A stretch of DNA of 64,000 bases, from assembly GCA_031254315.1 (NCBI GenBank), contig JAIRUQ010000091.1:1-64000 (forward strand). Reading direction: 5' to 3'. Shown here in pieces: positions 50,001-58,197 of the stretch. The DNA comes from Treponema sp. Its GTDB lineage: Bacteria > Spirochaetota > Spirochaetia > Treponematales > Breznakiellaceae. Made by a program: the position numbers and the translations under genes. Each line of letters starts with the position of its first letter. Position 1 is the stretch's first letter. The notes beneath the pieces are model-generated. The model saw only the letters and a program-made list of their open reading frames with translations, searched no databases and was not told the origin of the DNA.

Positions 50001-52670
50001 CAAAATTTCAGAGAAGGCATGGACAATCATTTTATATTTAACGGACTTTGGAGAAAGAGCGGAAACAACTATATAAAAGATGTAGTAAAAGGTTCTACGC
50101 TCTTTGAACCGGTTATCACCCAAACAGTAACCATTACAGGTTATGCAAATTACATTATGGAACCGGTAAGTCTTCAGACAAATATGGACGAAAATTATCT
50201 TGCCAATTTGGATTCCGTTGCCATAAGAGCCTTGTTGAATAATGTTTTTATTGAAGTTCAAACAATTACTGACGGAATTTTCGGAACTGGTGAAAATTCC
50301 CCCGGAAAATTTGGAGCCTACATAGGTTCCAGTCCGAATGTAAAGCCACTAGAGGGAAATGTTGGGAAAAATAGAAATGACATATTATATGATGAAGGCG
50401 CAGGAGAGCTTGGACGTCTGATGTCCGAATACATTTATTGGTCTGTTATTGATTCAATGGGAAGCGCTGAACTTTCCATGGCTCCATGGGACAAACGAAT
50501 GTGGAATGACGAAGACAGCTGGTTTGATGCCCCTTCACTTCGCACAGTTGGTACTATTGCCGGTTCAATAGTAGCTGGTGCTTTAACAGGCGGACTTGGC
50601 TGGGCAGGAATGGCGCTTTCTATCGGACTTAGTTCTGCAAGTGAAATAGTATTTAGTTCACTTGATGTCGCAACTGGTTTTAAAACAGCTGATGAAGCCG
50701 CTTTTAGCATTGGAAAAACTTTGTTGACAAACACAATAAGCAGTCTTGGAGGAGCGTTGTTCAACGGCGTAAGTTTAGGAGATAATACTGTTTTCGCAGG
50801 ACTTACACAAAAAACTCTTGAAAAAGCAAGCGGCAGTTTAAATACTGTTATTGCTAAAACAATGATGACCGGAGTGCAAACTTTCACAACAGGTTTTGCT
50901 ACTAGTCTTGTAAGCGGTATTACTTATAGTGAAGGCAGTTTAGGTTATGACGGTAAAATTGTTAAAGCCGGAATGAACAGTATGCTTACAAACACACTCA
51001 CTTCCATGACAAGTACATTTACCACTTCATCTCTAACAGCAATTAACACCGGTACTGATATGATTAAATTGGATGCTTTCAATAAATTAAACAAGAATGA
51101 CGTTCAAAAATTCAACGAACTTATAGGTTCTTTGGCAGGTCAGGGAGTAAATTATGCTCTGGGAAATGACTTTACCTTGAATGTACTAAATTTAAGTTTG
51201 CTTTCAGAGGGTAAATACAACAGCGGTTTACTTGAATTACACCTCGGCAGAAACGGCACATCAATGAATCTAGGCACAGGGGGCGCAAACGTCAGCTTTG
51301 ACAACCTGTACGCGTCTATGAGAGGTCTTCAAGTTTTGGACATAAATACCCGTATTAATAAATATGTAAAAAACGAAAATAATAATTTTGACTCCGCAAT
51401 CGCTTTACGCGCCCAATATGGCTACGGAGACGCTGTACAAAAGGATCAATTGCGTGATATACTAAGCGGTGACGTTAAACTTAACACAAATGCGGAAGGC
51501 GAATATTCCGCACAAACCGTAACCGAGGACGGAAAGAGAGTGATAAATTTGGCAAATTATGAAAAGGGCATGAGCAGGGAAGAGCAATACCGTCTTGCGG
51601 TTATTCTTGGACATGAAGCGTACAGGGATGGGTATGGAGTCGGTGAAACCGATGCGTACGGAAATGTTGTAACTTATCAATCAAATTTTGACGAACTCAA
51701 GGAAGCTTCTATTGCAAGATTGACAATGGCAGACAAAATCAATGCAGAAAATGATTGGTTTTATGCCTATAACCAGGATTTTGATATAGAAAATTATTTT
51801 TTATTACTGGCAAAAGAATCAGGAGATTATTCCATTTACGATGAGTATCTGGAATTTTTTTACAAAAATGACAAAGACTATCTTTGGCTTTCTACAAGGA
51901 CAAGTTTTAATTTCCAGAATGAGGACAGATATAGAGATATACCGCTTTTAAACGCATTACCACGAGAGAGAGTAGATGCGATAAATCTGGAAAGAAAACG
52001 AGCGGCATTTGGAAGATATTTATCAAAAGGACCAGTAAATGAAAGAGAAGCTCTCGAAACATGGGAGAATTTTATCAATAACAAAGATGCTCTTGAAGCA
52101 AATGGATATGTGGAGGAGCCGTTTATTTCATTGCATACTTATGGTTGTAGGTTTATGACTGTCAAATATGCATTAGAAAACCTTATGAATAGAGGTTTTA
52201 ATGCTATTGAACTTCATGATTACATAAAGAGTAATAATCTTTTTACTAACCGTTCAGATTTATCAAGTCAGAATATGGCAGATATTATAACAGGAAACAC
52301 AGATGGAATATATACTGTTACAGTCGATCCTGCTTCAAGAACCCCAAGTGTACAGGAGTTATACAGGTTAGCTCAATCGGGAACCAAATATTTTGCTTGT
52401 CTTGAAGTTGATAACGGGAATAATGGTTCTCACTTTATTATGCTTTCCAGAATTAAATTTACCTTTAATAGTGTGGGTGAAGTTACAGGAATAAGTGAAA
52501 TTATTGTTTCAAATCCTTGGAATAGCACTGGAAATCTAGGAAGACAAAGTTATGCTTTTAGTGAAATAAGACGCTGGGATATTCTTCAAGTTCAACAGAA
52601 TATGACTTATGGAACTTCATATATAGTAGATAATGAACAAGTAAAACTGATACCTTATCGTCACAATTAG
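44100..52670 (+). CDS. Giant (2856 aa) exported protein, mostly alpha-helical, with Gly-rich hydrophobic segment and C-terminal papain/C39-like domain
   Basis: Signal peptide MRNMYINKIIAIFLTMIFITGLFPPVVIAQ; long Glu/Lys/Asn-rich helical stretches; GSIVAGALTGGLGWAGMALSIGLSS; C-terminal TYGCRFMTVKYALE ... GSHFIMLSR ... IVSNPWN. Confidence 0.8.
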   Translation: MRNMYINKIIAIFLTMIFITGLFPPVVIAQPNPSSLGEVKGFNKAVLDSHFSKADREISPESWLAEAKLGITQAICAWELIAAGLYENPLLFEEAKNYLEEWTNEELEKRFSQWLTGRFFGDVTTNAIMEFSQVFREAQRNYSWHLDEEGNIIFDANTGDPLVIRPNEEGREFSGDLLMWRNEADNIIKTTSASFNNIMISLYPELLAYIPAELRETMSKIINESVKEKNNAIKQEFENIAAREERIFTNRRTRDIWSLRNKSENEAARIFTERLIAETEEACKIGIEELNTRIEQAAAGTGDLALLGEEWLRLYKEQFDRGLKAWEEAEERFFIRRIEWEQESFKLLSEGEEIWSTAFNNFKEEQNKWELTAKALFETGESLFIGISEDFEKNIKKAKEEFMLNMEMRIGEGTTRVKALIDMYLICASAAISSMENLNFWYNEYNAQNKVSPDDPNFSVWLSNELKKSRSTIPLEMQKSFDMYTSYIENALYARDMILADYAELIGTGALKDILSPTASSEDFYLDEYQIALVRAKALVLYWERKTAIASDVSVYATELSAGRTTEAEGILAWEKAMTAYNESLTAYERELKSLNEIGEDIKSQQERLNNLALRMKMEEDKLNEINYEYTTYISISAASLKNYYLLDFNTKYERLVEDYKSLNKSGSDSVYKDVLRYGMFWQMSEQRELMEEAMYILINGDGNTLMSLAELRSIALENPNLEIELRVRLAAIDLLYNNDNAELRLYDSAYNSGDWYSKARGIELSNEEKSALYGKNLYSQLVEDNNKSYQMLIQKQSEFELLSQEEGFDDDIDTFLAEYYYEFYLCFGLLEMYKEYASICPFVKDEIWQNSYNSLFTLLNNYGLDSEANFLPSANSICEVISRKKGDFVQNAAQFLLEFDECFVMIPEWLENEIEDWKSSMITFISAYALNAGIQPGRSTDALLLEYNQLQNLFANTLPRTDVDEDEIQRINNSLNDIYNKMTALIYAYQITDSWENNIALMNGEKHWRQYLSEEDITNYDSALATVTTWIDGIFTDSLYYTVYYTNRVNDAFAMFLQKDMLDIKADSNLYYELYSNASSSANLQLNSLKYKINEFVKTARAYELTKISPNEAQAELAVLEGRLKDQQETYNSIRDEYLLEVESFMAIGSGYDAQYSIVKRIFDDTNEKRFEYEKQDAIKRWASTSYINADSIDLENCQAKLSRAQTVLSVLSDLYNGESKRSYEDSEYDALYSAYEESFKRKLKVLEVADSVLSTASQEYINNQRLYNEYINSLNQFGYVDQNYNNYVLPDSQSAWTVKDIITVKNGMLAFSRNNFAISGVDESKAESLNNFFNSNNDDGQFSMYEEAVRALGERMAGYFADPDKFKQWGYARNYLIYSLIKANGDITNLNTYYSGIGEMKSGGSMGRLTVSSCVEWFVAVKDDLYSTLRDRDVIRNFESLYSDAWNSLSNKEKADLEFYVILTLNGNKNSIGFSKMHTLDVYKTAYDYADRKYSQAREELDKWYNFPVFLSFEDMRDTNKNARNNIRPAYNKINEEVNDWKDGLLLNISSIQANYNAYLQSCGKLAALIGESADNQRVDWESINFTLSYVDGVSEDDINKLYSYWELMQKQEGSNRNFSTVSEALMTLASWTNAKEREAKTALETYWFESFQTQKANESIFQTDINNYIAGTGNIGTLRTTAENAFGNTSAAGKNHLDNMHTVMINNLSLYLDMDSNFFTEFSILGDELTSLTEKILRNKYNAELSAREAEWAILRMGIDDKANEWLSSAALILENGRTDWATSLQKMNSAYNTWSTNFQDEYERVNTEWTYAYLAGLEDKERWLQQVATAANNASSEAFLSLIGSEGERLSRFVDTREPFGIRDAIPTAQTLMAELLQSSGIINMSNALGSLNGIAGSSVGLVNRSMSGLSWDSALVKTAASDMARKASAEVADNESRKLIYNVRLTVEEAINGLASNVSAANQNFREGMDNHFIFNGLWRKSGNNYIKDVVKGSTLFEPVITQTVTITGYANYIMEPVSLQTNMDENYLANLDSVAIRALLNNVFIEVQTITDGIFGTGENSPGKFGAYIGSSPNVKPLEGNVGKNRNDILYDEGAGELGRLMSEYIYWSVIDSMGSAELSMAPWDKRMWNDEDSWFDAPSLRTVGTIAGSIVAGALTGGLGWAGMALSIGLSSASEIVFSSLDVATGFKTADEAAFSIGKTLLTNTISSLGGALFNGVSLGDNTVFAGLTQKTLEKASGSLNTVIAKTMMTGVQTFTTGFATSLVSGITYSEGSLGYDGKIVKAGMNSMLTNTLTSMTSTFTTSSLTAINTGTDMIKLDAFNKLNKNDVQKFNELIGSLAGQGVNYALGNDFTLNVLNLSLLSEGKYNSGLLELHLGRNGTSMNLGTGGANVSFDNLYASMRGLQVLDINTRINKYVKNENNNFDSAIALRAQYGYGDAVQKDQLRDILSGDVKLNTNAEGEYSAQTVTEDGKRVINLANYEKGMSREEQYRLAVILGHEAYRDGYGVGETDAYGNVVTYQSNFDELKEASIARLTMADKINAENDWFYAYNQDFDIENYFLLLAKESGDYSIYDEYLEFFYKNDKDYLWLSTRTSFNFQNEDRYRDIPLLNALPRERVDAINLERKRAAFGRYLSKGPVNEREALETWENFINNKDALEANGYVEEPFISLHTYGCRFMTVKYALENLMNRGFNAIELHDYIKSNNLFTNRSDLSSQNMADIITGNTDGIYTVTVDPASRTPSVQELYRLAQSGTKYFACLEVDNGNNGSHFIMLSRIKFTFNSVGEVTGISEIIVSNPWNSTGNLGRQSYAFSEIRRWDILQVQQNMTYGTSYIVDNEQVKLIPYRHN

Positions 52671-52679
52671 GAGAGAAAA

Positions 52680-53612
52680 ATGAAAACATTAGGAAAAAAT
52701 TTACTGCTTCTTTTTATCGCTATTTTGCTGTTATCATGTAACAGGAGCGCAAATGATAAAAAAGAGCAAACTGCTGAACCGCATATAACCGTTAATGAAG
52801 ACATATCTAACAATAATGCGGCAAATGAAAGAATATCCGGTAATAACCCGGCAATAGGCTCTTCTTTACCCATGGCAAATGAAGCAGAAGAAAATGATGA
52901 CTTTTTTACCGATTATTATTGGAGTATTTCGGATGGTAGATGGATTGAAGATCGATCAGTTTACCCATATATATATAATTGGGTAGGTCCTCAGACACCG
53001 CACGCCATTTTTAGAAAGCTCGAAATACCGTCAGAATGTATTTTATATCAATATCGCCTTAGAAGAGAACGGTTTTCATTAGTGTATCAGACTGAGAAAG
53101 CAGATAAACTTTACAAAATGGCAGACACGCTTTCAGACAATTTATTGTACATTTATGACGTAGAATTTAGAAATGGTTTTTCCATTTTAAATTTAAGAAC
53201 AACAGGAACCGGTCTGCAGTTTTCGATGCAGGACAGAGTCGGAGAACGCTCCAATCCTGAATATCCGCTTCTTGGTATCTGGGGAAGTTTGCCATATCTG
53301 ACAGAATACCGTTTAGTTGATCCTACAGACTGCCTATACTATATGGAAATTGACAAAGAAATCCCATTCTGGGCGGTTCGTAGAGGGACATATCTTTTAA
53401 GACAGATAGAAGATAATATATATGAAACAGTATCTTCATTCCCAGACGGACGCTTAAGGCTTGAGGTACAGAGTGACACATATGGCAGGGTATGGATATT
53501 ATTAAGACCGCTATTCACATTACCTGATGACGAAGAAGGACTTGTCGGTCTCTTGGTTATAAATCGAGGTTCAAAGAGAAGCAATGAGTATATTAATGAG
53601 TATTTAGAATAA
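52680..53612 (+). CDS. Lipoprotein, paralogous signal peptide 1 of 3
   Basis: MKTLGKNLLLLFIAILLLSCNRSANDKKEQ lipobox. Confidence 0.8.
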   Translation: MKTLGKNLLLLFIAILLLSCNRSANDKKEQTAEPHITVNEDISNNNAANERISGNNPAIGSSLPMANEAEENDDFFTDYYWSISDGRWIEDRSVYPYIYNWVGPQTPHAIFRKLEIPSECILYQYRLRRERFSLVYQTEKADKLYKMADTLSDNLLYIYDVEFRNGFSILNLRTTGTGLQFSMQDRVGERSNPEYPLLGIWGSLPYLTEYRLVDPTDCLYYMEIDKEIPFWAVRRGTYLLRQIEDNIYETVSSFPDGRLRLEVQSDTYGRVWILLRPLFTLPDDEEGLVGLLVINRGSKRSNEYINEYLE

Positions 53613-53626
53613 CAGTAAGCGCATCC

Positions 53627-53673
53627 CCCAAGGCAAAACAGACGCGGCGAAAGCCGTCAAGTTTTGCCTTGGG
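53627..53673 (+). promoter_or_regulatory. Intergenic hairpin immediately upstream of RBS (copy 1)
   Basis: CCCAAGGCAAAAC...GTTTTGCCTTGGG with inner GCGGC-GAAA-GCCGT. Confidence 0.75.
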
Positions 53674-53686
53674 TTAGGAGAGAAAA

Positions 53687-55219
53687 ATGAAAACGTTAGA
53701 GAAAAATTTACAGCTTCTTTTTGTCGCTATCTTACTTCTAATATCGCTTCTCTTTTCGTGTACGAAGCAGGTAACAAATACACAACAAACACGCAATGCA
53801 ACAGGGGAAGCCATAGGTGACAACGGCGCGAATCCAACACAAAACGAAATAATTCCAAGACGTGATGGTATCTTTCTGTATCTTCACACCATGATTGAAT
53901 GGACAGATGCCGCTCATTCATTGTGGCGGCGCGTATATTTTGGCAGTTACAATGATATAATTATTGAAGTAGCGGATAAAACGGTTATAAACGAATCATG
54001 GCGATATCAATATATACTTTTTGATTATGTTCAGAAACAAGTTAAAGATATTATCACAGTTAATGGTTCTTCAAGCCCGCTGGTGTTTTATAAATCGCGT
54101 CTGCCGGGCACGCTTCTTTTGGAGAATTATGAAGGTTCTCAACGCTACAAATATGTTTATAACGAAGGTGTCTCAACGGTTAATGATACGGAATTCGTGT
54201 CATTGTTCAACGGTAAGTATATTTCAGAATCGCCTAAAAGTAACGCTTACATTGTTTCTTACATATCACAGCCAAGTCGAGATTTGCCTGAAGTAGCCAA
54301 TTATGTGATAGATGAATCTAACTTCCCCCAAGCATGGACCGAAGGCTTGAATGGAGACTATAAATTACTGGAAAAACTAAACGCAAGGGTTTATAACTCA
54401 GATCATTATGGAAGCGGGAAAAGACCAACTGACTGGAAAATATTCGACAATAAATATGTATTTATGATCAATTCTGATGAGAACAGTAATCCTTGCGGAG
54501 ATAGGGCGTATTATGCGGTGAGGACATTGGACAACCAATTGGTCTTCACCGTACCGGAGATTATGGTTCCGGCTCTAAAATATGAACTGGATCCGCTTGC
54601 CGCCCTTCACGACACACTAATAGATTTCAGCGCTGATAAAAAGCGAGTATTAATAAAGGGAATGTATAATGATAAGCTATGCGTAATGATATATGATATA
54701 GTTACCTACGAAGAATGGACAAAAAAAACCGGTACTACAGCGGAACGGTTAACATTTGGAAATGATTTAACATCCCCCCTGCAAGCCAGTGAACGTATAG
54801 ATGCCAAGATGTACAGTGTTGAACCGGGACATACAAAGCTATATGGCGTTATTGGAAATATTAATTTTAACCGACGTAGTAATTTATATGCAGAACCTTC
54901 CGTGAATTCAAATGTAATTATGGAGATGAAAAACTGGTCGGTTGTAGACAGATACAAACATGATGACAAAGATGGTGTTTCCGAGCATGAAATGATGTGT
55001 TTTGAAATAATAAACCGGACTGAAACAAAAACAATGGTAAACGGAGTTGAAGTTTATTGGTATCAGATAATTTTTGATTCAGCTATGAATTGGGAAAGAC
55101 CAAACAGCAGGGATGTTTCAGCCATAACATTGCTCCCAGAGATGTTCACCGAATATACAGGTTGGGTTCCTGGAAACAGTATAATAATTTTGGATTGGGT
55201 ATTTGAACTAAGAAATTAA
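53687..55219 (+). CDS. Lipoprotein with SH3-like C-terminal region, paralogous signal peptide 2 of 3
   Basis: MKTLEKNLQLLFVAILLLISLLFSC; YGVIGNINFNRRSNLYAEPSVNSNVIMEM...WYQIIF...TGWVPGNSI. Confidence 0.8.
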   Translation: MKTLEKNLQLLFVAILLLISLLFSCTKQVTNTQQTRNATGEAIGDNGANPTQNEIIPRRDGIFLYLHTMIEWTDAAHSLWRRVYFGSYNDIIIEVADKTVINESWRYQYILFDYVQKQVKDIITVNGSSSPLVFYKSRLPGTLLLENYEGSQRYKYVYNEGVSTVNDTEFVSLFNGKYISESPKSNAYIVSYISQPSRDLPEVANYVIDESNFPQAWTEGLNGDYKLLEKLNARVYNSDHYGSGKRPTDWKIFDNKYVFMINSDENSNPCGDRAYYAVRTLDNQLVFTVPEIMVPALKYELDPLAALHDTLIDFSADKKRVLIKGMYNDKLCVMIYDIVTYEEWTKKTGTTAERLTFGNDLTSPLQASERIDAKMYSVEPGHTKLYGVIGNINFNRRSNLYAEPSVNSNVIMEMKNWSVVDRYKHDDKDGVSEHEMMCFEIINRTETKTMVNGVEVYWYQIIFDSAMNWERPNSRDVSAITLLPEMFTEYTGWVPGNSIIILDWVFELRN

Positions 55220-55227
55220 TCAGTACT

Positions 55228-55270
55228 CAAGGCAAAACAAACGCGGCGAAAGTCGCCAAGTTTTGCCTTG
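55228..55270 (+). promoter_or_regulatory. Intergenic hairpin immediately upstream of RBS (copy 2)
   Basis: CAAGGCAAAAC...GTTTTGCCTTG with inner GCGGC-GAAA-GTCGC. Confidence 0.75.
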
Positions 55271-55285
55271 GGTTAGGAGAAAAAA

Positions 55286-56611
55286 ATGAAAACACAATGG
55301 AAAAATTTACTGCTTCTTTTTATCGTTATTTTACTTTTTTCATGCAACAAGAGTGCAAATGATAAAAAAGAGCAGGCTCCTGTGAATCTAAACGAAGTTA
55401 TCCCCAATGCGTTTGAATCACCGATAATAGTGGATAAATCAATGTTACAAACCGGTACAGTAATGTATTATGTAACAAATAACATATATTTATATGAAAA
55501 TGCGGATATATCCTCCCCAATAATGTTACTACCGCGATTTTCCGCTCTTAAAATTCTTGAATATGGAGAAACTGAGACAATAGATAATATAACGGCTCCC
55601 TGGATTAAAATAACATCCCAATCCGGCTATACAGGATGGTGCTTTTCCGGTTTTGTTAGCCAAGTTGAAAATAATATCGCAGAAGAAGCTACGCTCCTTT
55701 TTAAGATGAGAAGCAGAGGAGTTGGGACAGCGTCGTTTCCTTTTGATAATAGGAGAGAGACTACGTCCGTAACAATAGATAATTCACGCAGAAGTAATGT
55801 ATCATCGCTAGAAACAATAATTCTGGCGCAGGGATACTACACACAACAATCCGAAAGATGGTCTAGTTCCAGCCGTTCCCCGGAAATATTAACATTAGTT
55901 GTTGAAGGTGAAAATGTATTAATCCGGGAAATAGACATCGTAGATAATAAAACAATCGTAAGAAATGAAATTACGCTAACTTTTAACGGGAACACATTTG
56001 TTCACAATGATACAAAATTGGAGATACAAAACGAAAAATTACAAATTGTCTATAATGAACATAAACCTGAAAGATATACGAGAGAAGTATGGGATTTTGA
56101 TATGCCGTATACATTTGCAGGAGATTTAAATTCTCCTGTATCGTACAATGTCATGAGATTAACAACTGATTATTTAAGAAATTTTACTGGGGAATATGTT
56201 TTTGATTCATACGAAATAATAGATCAATCTGAACCAAGTTTACTTAGCGACCGTTTTATTCAGAGCATTGAAAATGCATCTATCTTTATTGTCTATAACC
56301 GGGAAAGAAAATGTTTAGCCATTAATAATCGGCATATTAATAGAATATCATCTAGTGATTTTAGTGTTAATTTTAACAACGATATTGATTTTACAGAAAC
56401 AGCGGCAACGGAGCCTTTTTATTGGCTTTTTGGGGAAGGAGCAGGTTTTATAGAGGTCATGCTCTTTTTCTATAAAGGCGGAATTATTTTTTATTTTGAT
56501 GCCAGTCAATACAGTGCTTTAAATCCAGAAGAAACATATGAATCAGTCCAGTATGTTATCTTCTTTAAACCAAAGAATATTCCGAATCTCTATCTCGTGG
56601 ATACTCATTGA
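55286..56611 (+). CDS. Lipoprotein with SH3-like domain, paralogous signal peptide 3 of 3
   Basis: MKTQWKNLLLLFIVILLFSCNKSANDKKEQ; NIYLYENADISSPIMLLPRFSALKILEYG...WIKITSQSGYTGWCFSGFVS. Confidence 0.8.
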   Translation: MKTQWKNLLLLFIVILLFSCNKSANDKKEQAPVNLNEVIPNAFESPIIVDKSMLQTGTVMYYVTNNIYLYENADISSPIMLLPRFSALKILEYGETETIDNITAPWIKITSQSGYTGWCFSGFVSQVENNIAEEATLLFKMRSRGVGTASFPFDNRRETTSVTIDNSRRSNVSSLETIILAQGYYTQQSERWSSSSRSPEILTLVVEGENVLIREIDIVDNKTIVRNEITLTFNGNTFVHNDTKLEIQNEKLQIVYNEHKPERYTREVWDFDMPYTFAGDLNSPVSYNVMRLTTDYLRNFTGEYVFDSYEIIDQSEPSLLSDRFIQSIENASIFIVYNRERKCLAINNRHINRISSSDFSVNFNNDIDFTETAATEPFYWLFGEGAGFIEVMLFFYKGGIIFYFDASQYSALNPEETYESVQYVIFFKPKNIPNLYLVDTH

Positions 56612-56638
56612 CAAAAGCCTAAAAATACAGGATAAATA

Positions 56639-56656
56639 AAAAACTTGGGAGTTTTT
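56639..56656 (+). terminator. Candidate terminator at end of the long cluster
   Basis: AAAAACT-tggg-AGTTTTT short hairpin ending in a T run. Confidence 0.5.
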
Positions 56657-56691
56657 AGTGATTCCCTTATTTTTATATATAGGGAGTAATT

Positions 56692-58191
56692 TTGGCTATG
56701 AAACAAAACAAAAAAGCAATATTGATGGCAATTATTGCCATTTTATCCGCCATTTTAATTCTGACGGGATGTCCTAACGATACGGGAGATTCTGACAAAC
56801 TTGCGGGGAAGATATTAATCCTGCAGGCTTATGCCTCAGCAAGTGATGCGGCAGGTGCGACGCATTCTTTTGTAGAATTGTACAATAGAACTAACAAAGC
56901 TGTTAAATTAAACGGCGCCTCTCTTTATTACGCCGCCGGACATAGAAATACCGATGAGGGCTGGGATGATAACGCAGATAAACCCTGGCAAAGGATTGCG
57001 TTAAGCGGAACAATACCCGCAAAAGGTTCATTTCTTATTTTAGGTCTCAAACAAAATACGAATCCTGTTGGACATAAAGATGCCGCACGTTATCAAATCC
57101 CTGATGATTATGGAGATATTAACGATAATAATTTCACTTTGTACAACAGGGCATTTAAGGTTGCCCTTATTCAGGGAAACGGAGCATTAACCGTACAGAA
57201 TCCGTTTGACATTGACGGTAATGGAAAAAGAGTATCCGGTTATATAGATATGGTTGGTGCTCGAAATACGGATGCTGAGGATAGTATATATGGGTTTGAG
57301 ACAGCGCCCGCACGCTGTTCCGCGTCTGTAGCTGTCCGCCGCTTTGATATTACCGATACTAATGATAATTCAGAAGATTTTATTACGGCGCGATACGCTT
57401 CAACAGGCAACGGTGCATTTACCAATGAAATGCTTGAAGTCCGCAGACCAAGAAACTCCGGTGCAGGCTCTTGGGACCCCTTTGCGGAGCCGGAAGCGCC
57501 GCTCCCAACGGAAGGGCTTATGATCTTTCAGGTTTACGGTACTGGCTTTGGATCGGAACTTGGTTCAAACGATAATACAAATACCGGTTCTGTTTCACAT
57601 AGCTTTATAGAACTGTACAATAATACCGATGCTCCTATTGATTTGAGTACTTACTCTGTCCAGTGGGCAAATGGTAAAGCTAACGGCGGCGGCACTGTAA
57701 TTGAAGAAGATGAAGACTGGAATGTTATCAATTTGACGGGAACTATTCCCGCTTACGGCTCTTACCTGATTCGCGGGAGAAAATTGAACGATGAGAATGG
57801 CACCGTAGGCAGGTTACAAATAACGGTGAGCGATCAAGATGACAACAATTTTTATATGAGCAACAGGAGTTTTAAGGTAGCCCTTGTGTCTAATCAAGTA
57901 AAACTTGCCGAGGCTCAACCGTGGGATAATGCTTCTGAGCCGCCGGGACCAAAAGCGGGAACCGCATTGGTGGATTTGCTGGGCGCAAGAAACGGTAATA
58001 ACGATTCTACAGTTGGTTTTAAAGGTGCGATGAATACCAATTTCTCAAAACAAAATGCCCTACGCCGCGTTTCCTTGAGTGATTCAGGTAATAACAGCGT
58101 TGACTTTACGAATATAGATTATCGCACCACAGATTTGGCAAAATTCCGTCCCCGATCTGCAACTAATGGGAGTTGGACGCCTGAATTCTAA
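56692..58191 (+). CDS. Lipoprotein with two tandem lamin-tail-like domains
   Basis: Lipobox LILTGCPND; two homologous halves (HSFVELYNRTNKAVKL..GTIPAKGSFLILG / HSFIELYNNTDAPIDL..GTIPAYGSYLIRG). Confidence 0.85.
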   Translation: MAMKQNKKAILMAIIAILSAILILTGCPNDTGDSDKLAGKILILQAYASASDAAGATHSFVELYNRTNKAVKLNGASLYYAAGHRNTDEGWDDNADKPWQRIALSGTIPAKGSFLILGLKQNTNPVGHKDAARYQIPDDYGDINDNNFTLYNRAFKVALIQGNGALTVQNPFDIDGNGKRVSGYIDMVGARNTDAEDSIYGFETAPARCSASVAVRRFDITDTNDNSEDFITARYASTGNGAFTNEMLEVRRPRNSGAGSWDPFAEPEAPLPTEGLMIFQVYGTGFGSELGSNDNTNTGSVSHSFIELYNNTDAPIDLSTYSVQWANGKANGGGTVIEEDEDWNVINLTGTIPAYGSYLIRGRKLNDENGTVGRLQITVSDQDDNNFYMSNRSFKVALVSNQVKLAEAQPWDNASEPPGPKAGTALVDLLGARNGNNDSTVGFKGAMNTNFSKQNALRRVSLSDSGNNSVDFTNIDYRTTDLAKFRPRSATNGSWTPEF

Positions 58192-58197
58192 AAGAAT

